Assembly (NCBI GenBank): GCA_015039465.1 | Contig: MU130701.1 | Location: 35,510 to 99,509 of the forward strand | Direction of reading: 5' to 3' | DNA from: Phlegmacium glaucopus | Lineage: Eukaryota > Basidiomycota > Agaricomycetes > Agaricales > Cortinariaceae | DNA: 64,000 nt | Shown: in pieces, positions 37,857 to 50,210 of the stretch | How positions within the stretch are numbered: the stretch's first letter is position 1 | How the letters are laid out: every line of letters begins with the position of its first letter | The notes under the pieces: generated by a model | What the model was told of the DNA's origin: nothing | The model's database searches: none | Seen by the model: the letters and a program-made list of their open reading frames with translations, nothing else | Position numbers and translations under genes: made by a program

Positions 37857-38430
37857 TCATTCCTATCACTGCCAATAAATGAACATTCAAAGCTATAAGA
37901 AAAGGTGACATGTATGTCTACTTACCTAATGGCAACAAACTGGTGTCTCAAGTACTCTTGAAGGATGTCCTGTATGCACCATCTATGGGGGTAACTCTGG
38001 TGTCAATAAGTTGAGCTGTTAGCACCAGAACCCTGATGGTCTGTGTTGGAAATGTTTGCAGGATCTATAATAGACAGAAACAGGTTATTGGAAAAATAAA
38101 AGACTTTACCATGTCTATACAACAAGTGCCAACAACAGAATCCATGCAGTGAGCACCAATGAAGCATTATCCATTGATGAGCTCCACGGCTATCTTGGCC
38201 ACATTTCACATGAGAGAGCTAAGCTTCTTGTGACAAAAGGACTTGTTGAAGGGGTGGAACTAGACATCAATAGTGAGGTTGTTGTTTGCAAGTCCTGTGA
38301 GTGGGCTAAAGGGAAGAGGAAGTCAGTAACAAAGGTACGAGAGGGTGAGAGGAGTACTGCTATAGGCAAGGAAGTCTATTCCAACTTGTGGGGACTGGTG
38401 CCTGTTGAAATGATCAACTGAAAGCAGTAC

Positions 38431-38801
38431 TGTTAGGGGTTGTTAGCTATAGAGACTACTGCCAACTTAGAGAAGAGGTTATTGCCAGTAAACCAAGTGT
38501 ATAACAAGGTGTCATTTAGGACAACACCTGCTACTTCTATATACAATACAGGATGGACCCAGGTAACTACCATGGGTCCAGGTAATGACATGCTAAATAT
38601 AAGAACAATAGACTAGGACACATGTTCTTGGGAATGTCTGATAACTATCTACTCAGGGATGCACATGTGTAAGTACTAAGCTACTGGAAGGCAAGTGGTA
38701 ACCTTGTGAGTCCTTGCACAATAATGGTTCATATACAATACTAGGAGGGGGCGGGTGGAGTATGTAAGCATATGGTAGTACCTATGTAGTGTCCTCTAAC
38801 A
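38431..38801 (+). mobile_element. Solo LTR 371 bp, target duplication AGTAC
   Basis: TGTTAGGGGTTG ... CCTCTAACA, flanked by AGTAC at 38426-38430 and 38802-38806. Removing it restores the Copia integrase reading KQYYISF across the junction, which confirms the insertion point. Confidence 0.92.
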
Positions 38802-39780
38802 AGTACTACATCAGCTTCACATATGACTACAGTTGCTACACAAATGTCTGTTTTCTCTCCACCAAAGATGAAACCTTTGAATACTATTGTGTATACAAAC
38901 CTTGGTTGTCCACACAGCACAACACTTGCATCAAAGGTCTTTGTTATGATCAAGGAGGGTACCTAAGTGATGAATTCTCTAGTCATCTCAAGAAAGCCAG
39001 AACAGTGAGAAGACTTACCATACACAATACACCTGAGCATAATGGTGTCACCAAACATCTTAACAAAATGATCTTAGAGAAGGTTAGAGCCATGCTACAC
39101 AAAAGTGGATTGCCAAAGTTTCTGTGGGCTGAAGCGATAGTGCATGCCATATACCTTAATAATTGTACATGGAGATGTACCCTTCGTAACACAGCCCCCT
39201 ACAAAATCCTAAATGGTCAAAGCCAAACCTTGCTAAGTTGCAACCTTGGGGATGTAAAGTGCAAGTCCATGATACAAGTGGTTCTAAACTCAATGGACAT
39301 TCAAAAATTGGACATTGGGTGGGATTTGATGCTGAAACCAAGGACAGACATTGTGTCTACTGGCCAGAGAGGAGGAGGAAAAAGTGTCAAGTTCAATATT
39401 GATGATGAAACCAATGTTGGCCTCTTACCACTCAAGGGGGAGAAGGAACCTAATATTGTCAAGCAGAAAGAGTCCAATGCAACTACTCAACCTGTTCTTG
39501 AAACACCAGCTACCAAATAAATATCAAATTTTGAAACAACAGATGAAATTACCACAGAACCTGGTATTGTCTGTCAAACCCATCCAACCAAGTGAAGGAA
39601 GAGGAAAATGTATTAGAACAGAGTCACCATATGTAAAGTTGTTAAAAGAAGGAGCTGGAGTAACTGGTGAGAAGTCAAAGAGCTTGCTACCAAAGGGGAT
39701 GCAGAGTAGGCTGATGGTTAGTGATGTTAATGAAATAGCCATTGAGGATTATGCAATGGCAACTGTAATGGGAAGCACAG

Positions 39781-40246
39781 TGTTAGGGCAACTGCGGTAC
39801 TGACTTAGTCAGACTAGCAGGGGATCCAAAGTGAATAATATTTATAGTAGGTTACATCAACTCACCTAGCAGGGGATCCAAAGAGGAAAGGATAGGGATC
39901 CCTGCTAGGATGGTGGGGTATTTAAGTACTAATATGGACATAACGGAGACATGTAAATAAATAAATAAATGGTGTGATAATAAAGATAATAAAAATGGTG
40001 TGATGTGAAGATAAAATAAAATAATAAAATGAGGAGTTGAAATGGGATTGGGAGTTGGGCCGATTGAGATTTGGGAGTTGGACTGGTCGGTTTAGGCCAG
40101 TCTCATCAGTGAGGTGGAAAGTACCAAGTCACGGTCAGGTCTTGATTCTGGAGTAGAATTGGGAGATGGTTTGGAGTTGGGACTGAGGTAGGGTTGGGCC
40201 TGATTGGGACTTGGTGCTTCGGTTGAAAACCAGGTGTCCCCTAACA
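39781..40246 (+). mobile_element. Solo LTR 466 bp, target duplication CACAG
   Basis: TGTTAGGGCAACTG ... CCCCTAACA, flanked by CACAG at 39776-39780 and 40247-40251. It interrupts the Copia pol between integrase and RT. Carries the AGCAGGGGATCC pair seen in the other copies. A TATTTAAGTAC-like stretch at 39919-39930 may be the element's TATA region. Confidence 0.92.
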
Positions 40247-41364
40247 CACAGAGGGGATAGAACCAACTTATGAAGAAGCTCATAAGTGCCTGGACTAGCC
40301 TAAATGGAAAGACACAATTCAGAAAGAATTAGAAGGCCTAAAAAAAACCAGCACTTACAAAATTGTTGAACATCCCAAAGACACCAATAGGTACTATGCA
40401 TTAAAAAGAATGCAGCTGGTGAAATTGAAAAGTATAAGGCACGTCTAGTCACTAAGGGGTTTACTCAAATATATGGAGTTGACTACTACAAAATTTACAC
40501 ACCCTTCACTAAACTAGCTTCATTTCATCTGCTCTTTGTGATGGCTGCATGAAATAACTGGCCAGTGGACACCTTTGATTTTGATTCAGCTTATTTGAAT
40601 AGCCCACTAGCAGAAAATGAAATGATTTACCTTGAGCAACCAGTTGGTTATGAAACCAAAGATAGGAAGCAGTAGGTGTGGAGGTTGCTGAAGACATTAT
40701 ATGGGTTGAAGCAGGGAGCCAGGAACTGGTATGAAGTATTGCATCAAGTGCTTATCAAATTGGGATTCACATGAACTGAAGCCAATCATGGTGTATTCTT
40801 CAAGAAAATTGGTAATGAAATCATTATCTTGGCAGTCCATGTCGACAACTTCCTTGTAACCAGAAGTTCTGTACCTCTTGTCAATAAATTCAAAGTTGAA
40901 ATGAATCAGAAATACAAACTTACCAACTTAGGACCAGTGAGCTGGCTTTTGGGTATCAAAATTGCACATGATCACATCAACAAGATGATATCCCTATCTT
41001 GACATGCATATATCAACTCAATAATAACAAGATTCAACTTTAATGACCTCAAACCTCTGTCAATGCCAATCAATCCCTCAGCACCATTGTCAAAGTTGCA
41101 GTCAACTAGTAAGTTGGAAGACATCACAAAGATGAAGAATGTACCCTATCAAGAGGCTGTGGGCTCATTGATGTATGCTGCCATGGGAATGAGACCTGAC
41201 ATAGTGTTTGCAACATCAACCATAGCACAGTTTTCAGACAATCCTGGTTAGGCACATTGGGAAGCTGTGAAAAGAAATTTTCATTATCTGATGGGAACCA
41301 AAAGTTTGGAACTCACCTATGGAGGGGAAGACAGAGGCCTGGTTGGTTATGTGGATGCAGATGG

Positions 41365-41636
41365 TATTGGAAATTCAGTTGTTGGTTTGATGAACAAAGC
41401 TAGCAGGGTGTAAACACAGTAGGCACTGAGATAGAGCAGGGATACACTATGTATTTGATCAAACCGATAGAAAATCCATCTTTAAAGGCATAAGTATTTA
41501 TACAAAAGGAAAACATGACTATGCTATGAGGCTATGCTATGAGTCCATTCTGTCATTGGTCAGTACCTGCTTACTCATGATGATGCAAGATGGTGCAATA
41601 TGACATGATAATTGATTAGAATAAAATATTCCAACA
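41365..41636 (+). mobile_element. Solo LTR 272 bp, target duplication GATGG
   Basis: TATTGGAAATTC ... ATTCCAACA, flanked by GATGG at 41360-41364 and 41637-41641. The first dinucleotide is TA instead of TG, read as a point mutation because the other end is the exact complement of TGTTGGAAT. It interrupts the RNase H region at VDADG/ESQEH. Its 3' half resembles the terminal repeats of the palindromic element at 16431-17288. Confidence 0.85.
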
Positions 41637-41760
41637 GATGGAGAATCACAGGAGCATAGGAGAGTGATATCCAGCTATGTCTTCATGGTGGATGGACTCT
41701 GGGAACAAGGCTGCACCTTTCAAGTGTTGACTCAGGACCTTTCACATTTTTGACATGACT

Positions 41761-42172
41761 ACACACCTATGGAGTGGATATATTTTTGCTATTGGACTAT
41801 GTACACTGCCTTCTCTTCTTTTCTCTTGCACTTTGTCACTTTACAGATTTTTTTATTGTTCCTTCTTCTTTTCCATTGTTCTTTTCTTCTTGCAGCTGTC
41901 CTCTCTTCATCATTCTTCCTTTGACAGCATGTACTTCTTTCCTTTTTATTGTTCTACATAGCCTCATCCTTAGAGTATAAATACTGCTCTTTTGTACCAG
42001 GATAGGTAGTTCCCCCAAATTCATTCTTACTCCCCAACAGTCATCCTCTCAGTGGAATTCCAGTGAATTCCTCCCTCAAGTTCACTTTTTCAACCTTTTA
42101 TCTGTTACTGTCCTCTACTGTCAATTGCTATAGTCTTGCTGAAGACTCTCTCTTGTTCATCCTCATCCTCCT
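41761..42172. other. Probable 3' flank or LTR remnant of the Copia element
   Basis: Pyrimidine-rich non-coding DNA containing TAGAGTATAAATACTGC at 41973, TATA-box-like. It may be the Copia 3' LTR, but no matching 5' copy is in the window. No gene seen. Confidence 0.35.
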
Positions 42173-43050
42173 CACATCAGGAAAAATGATTTTGGCCCTA
42201 GGTAGCCTTGGGTAATTTGTTAGTATCACATCACTACTCAGGACATCCTAGGACACCCCAGGACACCCCAGGACATCCTAGAGCAGCACAGGTAAAATTT
42301 GAGTGTTACACACTTATCCAAGGACACCTCAGGAGTCAGGACAACCTAGGACAGCATAGATAAAGTTTTGAGTGTCACCCATTTTCTCAGGACACCTTTA
42401 GTGTATCCTGGTGCATTGACCATCTGGATTAAATCACATCAGGAGACCCTGGGAGTCCCTTAGAATTTATGAATTTTGCTAGAAAATCTTTAACCACCGC
42501 GTCCAAAAAAGTATTTTGCAGTTTTCTCAATAAGGAGAGCTGCTATTAATATAATTTAAACATATTCAGGGTCCTAAAACAATTCTCTACCATCTTTAAA
42601 AAATTTCCTTTTTGGAATTTATGCAATCTACCCTGACCCAGCACCATATGCTTGAAATCATGCTTATCTGTGATCATGTGACCAATGGTCTGTGCGCCAT
42701 CCAAAAGATATATAAACCACCCACAATTTTGTTTTCTTATTTCCTACTTCCCCAGTATTATACTAGTATATTTATGTATCACTACTTTATTATTATTATT
42801 ATTATTCTGTTGTGTGAGACCACTCAAATATCTGGTTTATATATGTTTTCTAGCATCAGATCCAAAGGGACTAAGGCTGCCTCAGGATGCTCTCAGGTTG
42901 CCTCAGGTTGCCCTAGGACAGCCTAAGACTTTTCATACATAGGTAACTTGCACCCCAGGGCGACCTCTTGACCTGAGCACCCTGAGCCTGCCTGGGGCAC
43001 CCCAGGACATTTCAGGACAGCCTAGGGCAGAAGTCATTTTTTCTGATGTG
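42173..43050. mobile_element. TIR element, CATCAGG family, copy 2
   Basis: CACATCAGGAAAAATGA on the left and TTTTTTCTGATGTG on the right. High identity to 11247-12140 across most of its length, with an extra stretch of about 70 bp near 42475 and fewer CTCAGGTTGC units. Non-coding. Confidence 0.8.
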
Positions 43051-43139
43051 GGAATGACTGTACAGAGGGTCAATCAGGGTAAGATCATATTTTAATATCT
43101 AATATTAATTAATTCTGACAAACTGAGTCCTTATCTTGG

Positions 43140-45796
43140 GCACAGTGCCGGCGCTCTTTGCCCCTCCATTACAAAATGCGCGCATCAAGTGGGACATAGT
43201 TTCTGGTGTTAAAAAAGATGAATTTCCCCTGGGAAATGACATTATGGGTCCACCTTTTATCAATTTTATTCTTTTGCTTAATTAGTTAACATGAAAAAAA
43301 ATTACCAGGGGTTTTGCAGACTATGGAAGATGATCTTGACAAGCTACCCATCAACTTATGTTATATACATAAGAAGTCAAATACTTGCAAAGGTGGCACT
43401 GTCATCTTTACAGCTGTTCCATTTCTCCTTGAGTGAATTCATACCGCTCTCAACATACAGGTTGATACAACATTTAAGCATACAGCAGGGAGATTTAATG
43501 AATGGGAGCTTATAATGTGGGATGCAGAAGTCAAACGAGGTGCAAAATCTTGCAAAATGCTCTTGCTCTCTCTTTACTAAGATCAACCACATTTTAGCCA
43601 TGCCCATAGCCCAAGTCTATTCCAACCAAGCTGATAGATCCCAATACAAACTGATTTTTGATGCTCTTCAAGACATTACAAAGGTGATCACTGGGTGTTC
43701 ACTCAAGCTGAAACAACTCTCTCCAGATGGCACTCTACTGACAATCGGGGTTGATATAGAGCTTGCCCAAGCTCTAGGCGCTGGTGATTCATTTTTACCA
43801 ACCAATGTTCCAGAATACAGTGGTATCAAGGCGAAAACATCTGAGGAAATATTGGCTTATTTCATTCCATCATGCTATAACCATGTTAAGCAGTATGTCC
43901 TTTGCTTTATGGTTATGAATTTCTGAAACAACTCAGATTATAGCGGCTTGCTGGACCTCAAGCCTCAGACTACAGATGATGAATTTTGTCATCTGTCCAA
44001 TTTCTTATATATGAAATCTGAAGCTGAAGTAGACAAATTTACGAAGTGGGTTGAGGATTTGGGGGTTAAGCAGGTCCAGGGTATTTTATTCATGTTCTCA
44101 ATGCTATTAGTTGTCATTTTGTCTCATGAGTTTGTTTCAATTAGCGTGGTGGAATCACAAAGTGCAAAACAAATGGACACTTCCATCCATCATCAAGTCA
44201 CTGTCAAAGATCAATCCAGATGATTGGGACAGGATGCCTACGACAATGAATATCAGTGAATCACAGCATCGCTGGACAAACGACAATACAGGTACAAACT
44301 TATCACTCCTTGAAGCCATTTTGATGTACATTGTATTTATCTGATCATTCTTTTTTTCCTTTGATTTATTTGACTGCTAGCGCCTGGGTATGCGATGAAA
44401 GGACTGCCAAAGAAATTAAGAGCTCCCTGTTGACCGGTGTTTTAAAGAATAGTAACAACAGCACCTTTGCACACATGATGAAGAATACTGCACACAAAGC
44501 CTGCGCATCATGTAAAGCCAATGAGAACCACAAACGAAATGAAGCACTCAACGAAGTCAATGATGAGATGGTAATGGTGGCTGAACAGAAGAAACACTAT
44601 GTACAACGGCTCAAAGAATTGAAGGCTAACAAATCAGCAATATCAGTACAAAAATCATCTACAAAGAGGAAGGGCTCGAAGGTGGAATCAAGTTCCAGTG
44701 GAAGAATGTTGTCCTTCAATATCGTGCAGAGGGAAAGCAGTAAGCAGTAAAACAGGTTTTTCTTTCATTGAAATGTTTTCCTAGCTCTTATTTTGACGTG
44801 CAAAATCATAGCTTTGGATTGGAAGGAATTTCACAGCAACATGCCGACTCCAGAAAATATCCTACATCAGCAAATTCAGGTTTTCAGGGTCAAAAAATGG
44901 CACTATGGGAAACTGCCAAGAGCTGTCAAGCGCTATATAGAGTCCCATAGCAACCTATAGTGACATAGCAAAGGGTCTTGTAGGAAATAATACAAACTGT
45001 ACGCCGTTCCAATATTTCAAATATCTCCATTTCTTCCGTTTGTTATTCCCTTATATTCTTTTGTTCTTCATCTATGATCATAACTAACCACTTTGGTTAT
45101 ATCACATGAATCCGTCACTCTCAGATACTCATTCGTATCCTCGAGTATATATTTCTCTCTACTTCGTAGTTAGTACCTCAGTCCATTTATTCGAGACTGA
45201 GGTTAGTACTCTTTTTTACTTTACTATCGAACATCTTATTAACAAACCAGTAGTTGTACTATTTCTATAGGTACAACTTATATGAATATAAAGTCCATTT
45301 ATTCGAGACTGAGTTGTACTATTTCTATAGGTCTTTGATTGACAGCGCTGGACAGTGCTCCATAGCACCCATAGCAAAACCCAAACTTACTGATGTAGAA
45401 TCACTCGATGTCCGCATTCCTCTTCAACCTCTGGGCATTGTCCCACACACTGGCACCGAGACTCATATTGATCAGCGCAAGTTAAGGTAAGTGTAATTTC
45501 TGATTTACTACATTCTTGAGGAGTGAATTTTATTTTATTTTAGTAACGCTGGTACCACATTTGCACCTCCTACATTTCCAAATACATCCTCAAGTGCCAC
45601 CGCTCTTGCCAATGCACCGAAGGTTACTACAAATGCGCCATTCACATTCGCTGACTATGACTTGAACTACCACACCTATGATGATATCACTTCGGATGTG
45701 GCAGGATTCGTGCCTCCAAGCGACTTCTTGGACTGTCTAAACTCAAGTCAACCTTTTCCTGAGTTTGACAATTTTCTTTCCACATTTAATAACTAA
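43140..45796 (+). CDS. Intron-rich protein of an agaricomycete repeat-associated family
   Basis: Exons carry segments I recognise as a family common and multi-copy in Agaricomycete genomes, probably transposon-derived, though I cannot name it: VDTTFKH.AGRFNEWEL (43460-43500), YKLIFDALQDI, GVDIELAQALG and PEYSGIKA (43620-43830), FVT-like KWVEDLGVKQ (44040-44070), WWNHKVQNKW...DDWDRMPTTMNISESQHRWTN (44150-44290), then a lysine-rich coiled coil (44390-44750). The last exons end in an acidic aromatic tail (FADYDLNYHTYDD, FPEFDNFLSTFNN) and stop at 45796. Introns are short GT..AG types. A TGA near 43436 in the early part, and a rearranged stretch with local duplications at 44940-45330, suggest it may be inactive. 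Confidence 0.5.
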
Positions 45797-46836
45797 TACT
45801 TTGTGCAAGTGTAGTTGGTTCTATTTCAAGTTATAGTATAAGAGGTCTTGCTGCTAGTTTATATTATATCTCAATCCATACGAACCAGTATTATACCAAA
45901 GTTATAGATAATATACTTGTACATGCAAAGAAAGTATTTCTATCAATGAAATAAATACCAGACTCATATTACTTGAGTACTTGACTTGTCACTTTACGCA
46001 GTAATGTTTATCAATGCTCACTGTGAGTGATGCAGTGTGAGTGCAAGAAGTCCAGAATGAGTGTGAATGTTGGTGTGAGGTCTCGAGTGTGAGTGTGAAC
46101 GCCAGAGTGTGAGTGTGAGAAGGTGGAGCGAGTTCTGAGGTGCCGCAACTTGTTAGCCCTCATGAGGTCGATTAAAAGACGACGTGAAAGATCGGTCGTA
46201 AGACCGTCATAAATGCATCGTCATTACTGGCACGATGCAACCCTCAAAGAAAGCTTCAGAGTTTACGCACATGACATCCACAACAAATATCACAAGTAGG
46301 CTATCCCTAATACCCAGAGCAAAGAATGCAGGTCCACTAGATCCAGTTCTGAACGCAAGAATGTTGAAATTGACTGAGAACCAGATAAAGAACATCTGAT
46401 GGATACATCTGTCAATCCTTTTCTCGGTGGGAATAGGGTTAATTCTGTAAAGTCCAGGGTAGAGGGTTAAAAAAAGTATTTTGAATGAGAATTGAGGAAT
46501 GACAACAATGGAATTACTACTATGTAGTGTGAAAGGGGTTCTATTACTTACCCATGGGTTTCAATTCCCCATCGTAGAAGGAACTGAGTCACTTTTCGGA
46601 ACATACCCAACTGCTTCTCGTCCTCGATGTTCATGTCCGTCATGGTTATTGACTTTTCTCCCGCCAGGGTCATGGGTATACTAGTAGGCTCAGAGCGTCT
46701 TTCTTCAAGTTCATCTGCCATGGGCGGTTGAGAGTAAAAGCATTAAAAATAGAAGGGGAAGAAATTAGTAAGACCGATGATTCCATTTGGCTTCCGAACC
46801 CAAAGATGGCGCGTTCAAAGTTATCCCAACGGCCTA
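45797..46836. other. Intergenic region with a short GTGAGTGT repeat
   Basis: No supported gene. Contains the imperfect GTGAGTGT/GTGTGAGTG repeat at about 46018-46125 (roughly ten units). The stretch 46200-46800 has only short frames. Confidence 0.45.
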
Positions 46837-47402
46837 GTGATGGCCAAGTTCAGTCCTGAACTGGAGTTTGGACCGAACTGAACCTCAAGTCCAGTTCAAG
46901 GTTTGGCAGAATTGAAGAGGTTCGAACCTGGTTCGAACCAAATGCTGTGAGCAGGTATTTTTTCCCGATTTTTTCAAGATTTTGTGACATTATTTGTACA
47001 ATTTCTGCCCATGAGCATATGTAAGCATCTATTGAATACTACAAGCATTTATGGTAGCCATAAGGAGCATAAGGTGGATCTCATTGGTGGTTTATTAATT
47101 ATTAGACGGTGGACACACCATGCCAGAGATCAAATTTGGCTCAAATTCAAGGAAAATTCTCTACTAAAAACATCTACTTCACCAGAAAATTATGCATTTA
47201 TATGAGGGCAATGTTTTGAAGGATTTTCTAGGCAAATACAATGGTGGGAAAAAATACAGGTTCAAACCTGAACCGGACCTGAACTGGACCTGAACCGAGG
47301 TTCAGTTCAAGGTTCGGCCAAATGCCTGAACCGAACCATAAGTTCAGTTCTCAGTTCGGCAAAAAAGCCAGGGAACCGGACCAAACCGGACCTGTCCATC
47401 AC
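46837..47402. mobile_element. TA-flanked TIR element, GTGATGG family
   Basis: Left GTGATGGCCAAGTTCAG and right end GGACCTGTCCATCAC, each next to TA. 566 bp. Subterminal GAACTGAACC-type tracts on both sides resemble the other TA elements in this window. Non-coding MITE-like element. Confidence 0.7.
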
Positions 47403-47404
47403 TA

Positions 47405-50190
47405 CAACGGCCGAAACATTGAGATATTCGCGCTGGGCGCATGAGATCGGTAAAAGTGATACTTGAGCAAGTATATGATTATTAGAATATGTTTATATAT
47501 CTGGAAAATATATGCCTGTGAATGGGGGGTGTATGTCCGTGTGGTTGATAAAAGTACAAATGCAAAAAGATACGAAAGGGAAGACTGAGGGAAAAAAAGC
47601 GATAGAGCAAGAAGGCGAAGCGAGGTAGATGAAGAACACGAATCATAATAAGGCGAGGGCATGCGAACTCTGCTCTCGTGAAAAATATCACATCATCGCT
47701 GTTGGGGCCGCTGCATTTGGTTTCGCCGTGATTGTCCCATACGAGATGGGTTTGCCATCATCCACATCCTAGCTACTGGGTCTCTGGCGAGAAACAGTCT
47801 CGTTCTCCTCTTCATAACGTGTCAAGCGGTCGTCTATGGATTCGACCATGCAGATATCTGCAGGATGGAACGTCTTTGATTCTGAGAATCGAAAAATGGT
47901 GATAAATTCACTGGTAAGATTCAGGATGCGTTTAAAAGTTGTCCGGGACAACTTCGGCACAACTTGTCCCAAAAATTTCAGAGGGATTGAAGGTGGCGTG
48001 AGATCGGTACAGGTGATATTAGACCAGGCTATATGTCTGAAAATATGACTGTATGCGTGTCTGTGTGGTTGATAAATGTTCTGGCTTACAACGTCATGTC
48101 ATGTTTGGGTTGTTCATAAATGGATGCACTATCGAAACGGAAGCAGGATATCATGTAGATCCATCAATCCCGCTACCGCCACCTTGGAGAACGATAAAAT
48201 CTCCACAGTCCCCCTAGCAAATCCGCATGTCCGGCCGAGCCATTGTTAACAAGCTTCTTTGCCCACTCAAACATGCCTACGTCCTTATCGCGAATGAAGT
48301 TGACAATGACCATTGACAAGGATGGATATGAGGGAATGTTGTCGTAAAATTCAGGTGCTAAGGGGCAGACTGACGTGCCCATCCATGGTATAGAAGGAAA
48401 GTCGTCATGTTCGTATCATATCCACGGGCCGCTATTCTTTTTCAACATATTCCGTTTTTTCTTGTTTGGCGACCCAAGTAGATTAGTTCGAGTCTAACTG
48501 GACCTCGCAAAATCCAATCGGAGATTTGCAGAGTTACTATGTTGGTTAATCAAATCTGCTGTAGATGCCAAGTAGCCGAAGAATGGGTAGCTGCCCTGTC
48601 ACATCGCTATTTACAGGTAGGACATCAGGATACGGGATGTGGAAGCAACAAAAAGGAATGCACACAAACCTGGATAACGATTAGTGGCTCTTTTGACTCC
48701 CTTGCCTCCAAGCTCAGCTCAACATCAACATTTCGCGGGCGCTACATCCTTCATGACGGCGAATTGTAAGTTGAGATCGAGGGACATCATAGCAGGAGTG
48801 TGAGATGTCGCCGAAGCATTGACAATGGCTGAGGCAGAAGAGAACGTAACTAGATAACGACGGAATTGGTTGATAGTGTGGTCCGAATCTTGACATAAAG
48901 GACTCCTCGAGAGCTTCACTCTTCGAAAGTTGATCCTGAATACCAAGGTTTTGGTAGAGTTGTGTCTCTGTTTCTACATGGTTCTCAGCGAAGAGTTCCT
49001 TGAGAGTTTCAAGATCTTCAATCGTAATTCACGTTCTATACGCAAGGATGATAAAGAATGAATAGGGAGGCTAGGAACGGAAGATATACCTTGCTAGGCA
49101 TGAAGTTGCATTCCGTCAATCGTATGACTATGACTTCGGACCAAGTACACCATCCAGTCAGTCCTTCAGTCATTCGATTTCAAAGTCGTGAATAAGAGTC
49201 TCTTCGTAAGATACTTTTGATGACGCAAGGCATCAGTTTACACCTTCAATGAATCAGGAGAGGCATGGAAAACATACGTTCACGTTTCTCAACAGTGGCA
49301 ACATTCTTTTTACATTCCGGATATCCGTTCATGATGTTCTTGATCCGACTCTTGCGTCGTGTCTCGCAACCTGACAACCAAAGAATGTTAGAAGGTGGAA
49401 TAATGATCGGTATGAGAAATGACATACCATGAGAACCTCCTTGAACCAGCCGTGCTCTTTCTCGCAAGAGACAATTTCTCCATCCAACTCCACCCCAACT
49501 GCCTCTACCCTCCTCTCTCGGGCAACTCTCGCAACTTCCTCATCTAACATTTCCAGCCGTTGTTATGCGTCAACAAGGCGGTTTTCGGGGAGTTGCGATA
49601 GTTGCATCTGGTCATTTATTTGCACCAGTGAGTTTGTCCTGGAGTTTTCTGAGTTTGGCTTGAAGCTTAGGCAAGAAAATTTCGAATTCAGCGTGACGTT
49701 CTTCGAGGTCTAAGATGAGTTTCGCGTACTCTACTGGCCGGACTTCTAGAACGCGCACCTTTGCACATGGTTCTTGGAGTTCTTGATCATCGCGTGGAAG
49801 CTGCGAATTTAATAGAGGTACTCAATCAAGGATAATGTTTTTTATTGATTTATGTACCACTGAGAGACGGGGGACGAGAGGGAGGTTTGCACTCGGAGGT
49901 GGAGAGGCGAAAAATTCGAGTTTCATCCGATGGCCAAGGCACTCTGACGATGTTGTCGCGTTACAGGTGAGGAGAAGCACTGCATAAAAGATTGGTCCAA
50001 GCGCTGCCGGCCAGAATAAGTGATGCGAGTGCTGGACTGTATGCTGCCTCTGGGCTCCAGATGATCATGGATAAATGGGAGATGACGCGGACGAGTGGTA
50101 ACGTATGACTGAGCTGAGACGTAACCCTGGTTATGTAATCGAGCGCTTCTTTCTTATCGACCACATTCACCACTAAGGTACTCACCACTC
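47405..50190. other. Weak, probably broken minus-strand gene content
   Basis: Minus-strand frames at 49561-49800 and 49440-49550 read as coiled-coil-like charged sequence (EERHAEFEIFLPKLQAKLRKLQDKL split here by frame changes, then MLDEEVARVARERRVEAV), with an in-frame stop and a shift between them. Another 75-codon frame starts at complement 50188, just 22 bp from the divergent NLR start. I cannot join these into one intact gene or name them. The part at 47405-49240 shows nothing supported. Confidence 0.35.
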
Positions 50191-50210
50191 ACCACTCACT
50201 ATTCATCAAT

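Larger units (their letters stand above)
37860..41760 (+). mobile_element. Decayed Ty1/Copia retrotransposon pol with three LTR insertions
   Basis: Order of visible domains: protease tail (VSRVLLKDVLYAPSMGV-like, about 37925-38000), GAG pre-integrase zinc finger (HGYLGHISHERAK ... CKSCEWAKG, 38150-38310), integrase core (38790-39230, TPEHNGV and LPKFLWAEA), RT (40310-41000, FDFDSAYLNSPL, LYGLKQGARNWYE), and RNase H (41160-41740, MYAAMGMRPD). The RT catalytic pair appears as VDNF instead of VDD, so the second Asp is lost. Stops and frame changes occur throughout. Three solo LTRs with perfect 5-bp duplications are inserted at 38431, 39781 and 41365. Its own LTRs are not identified. Confidence 0.85.
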
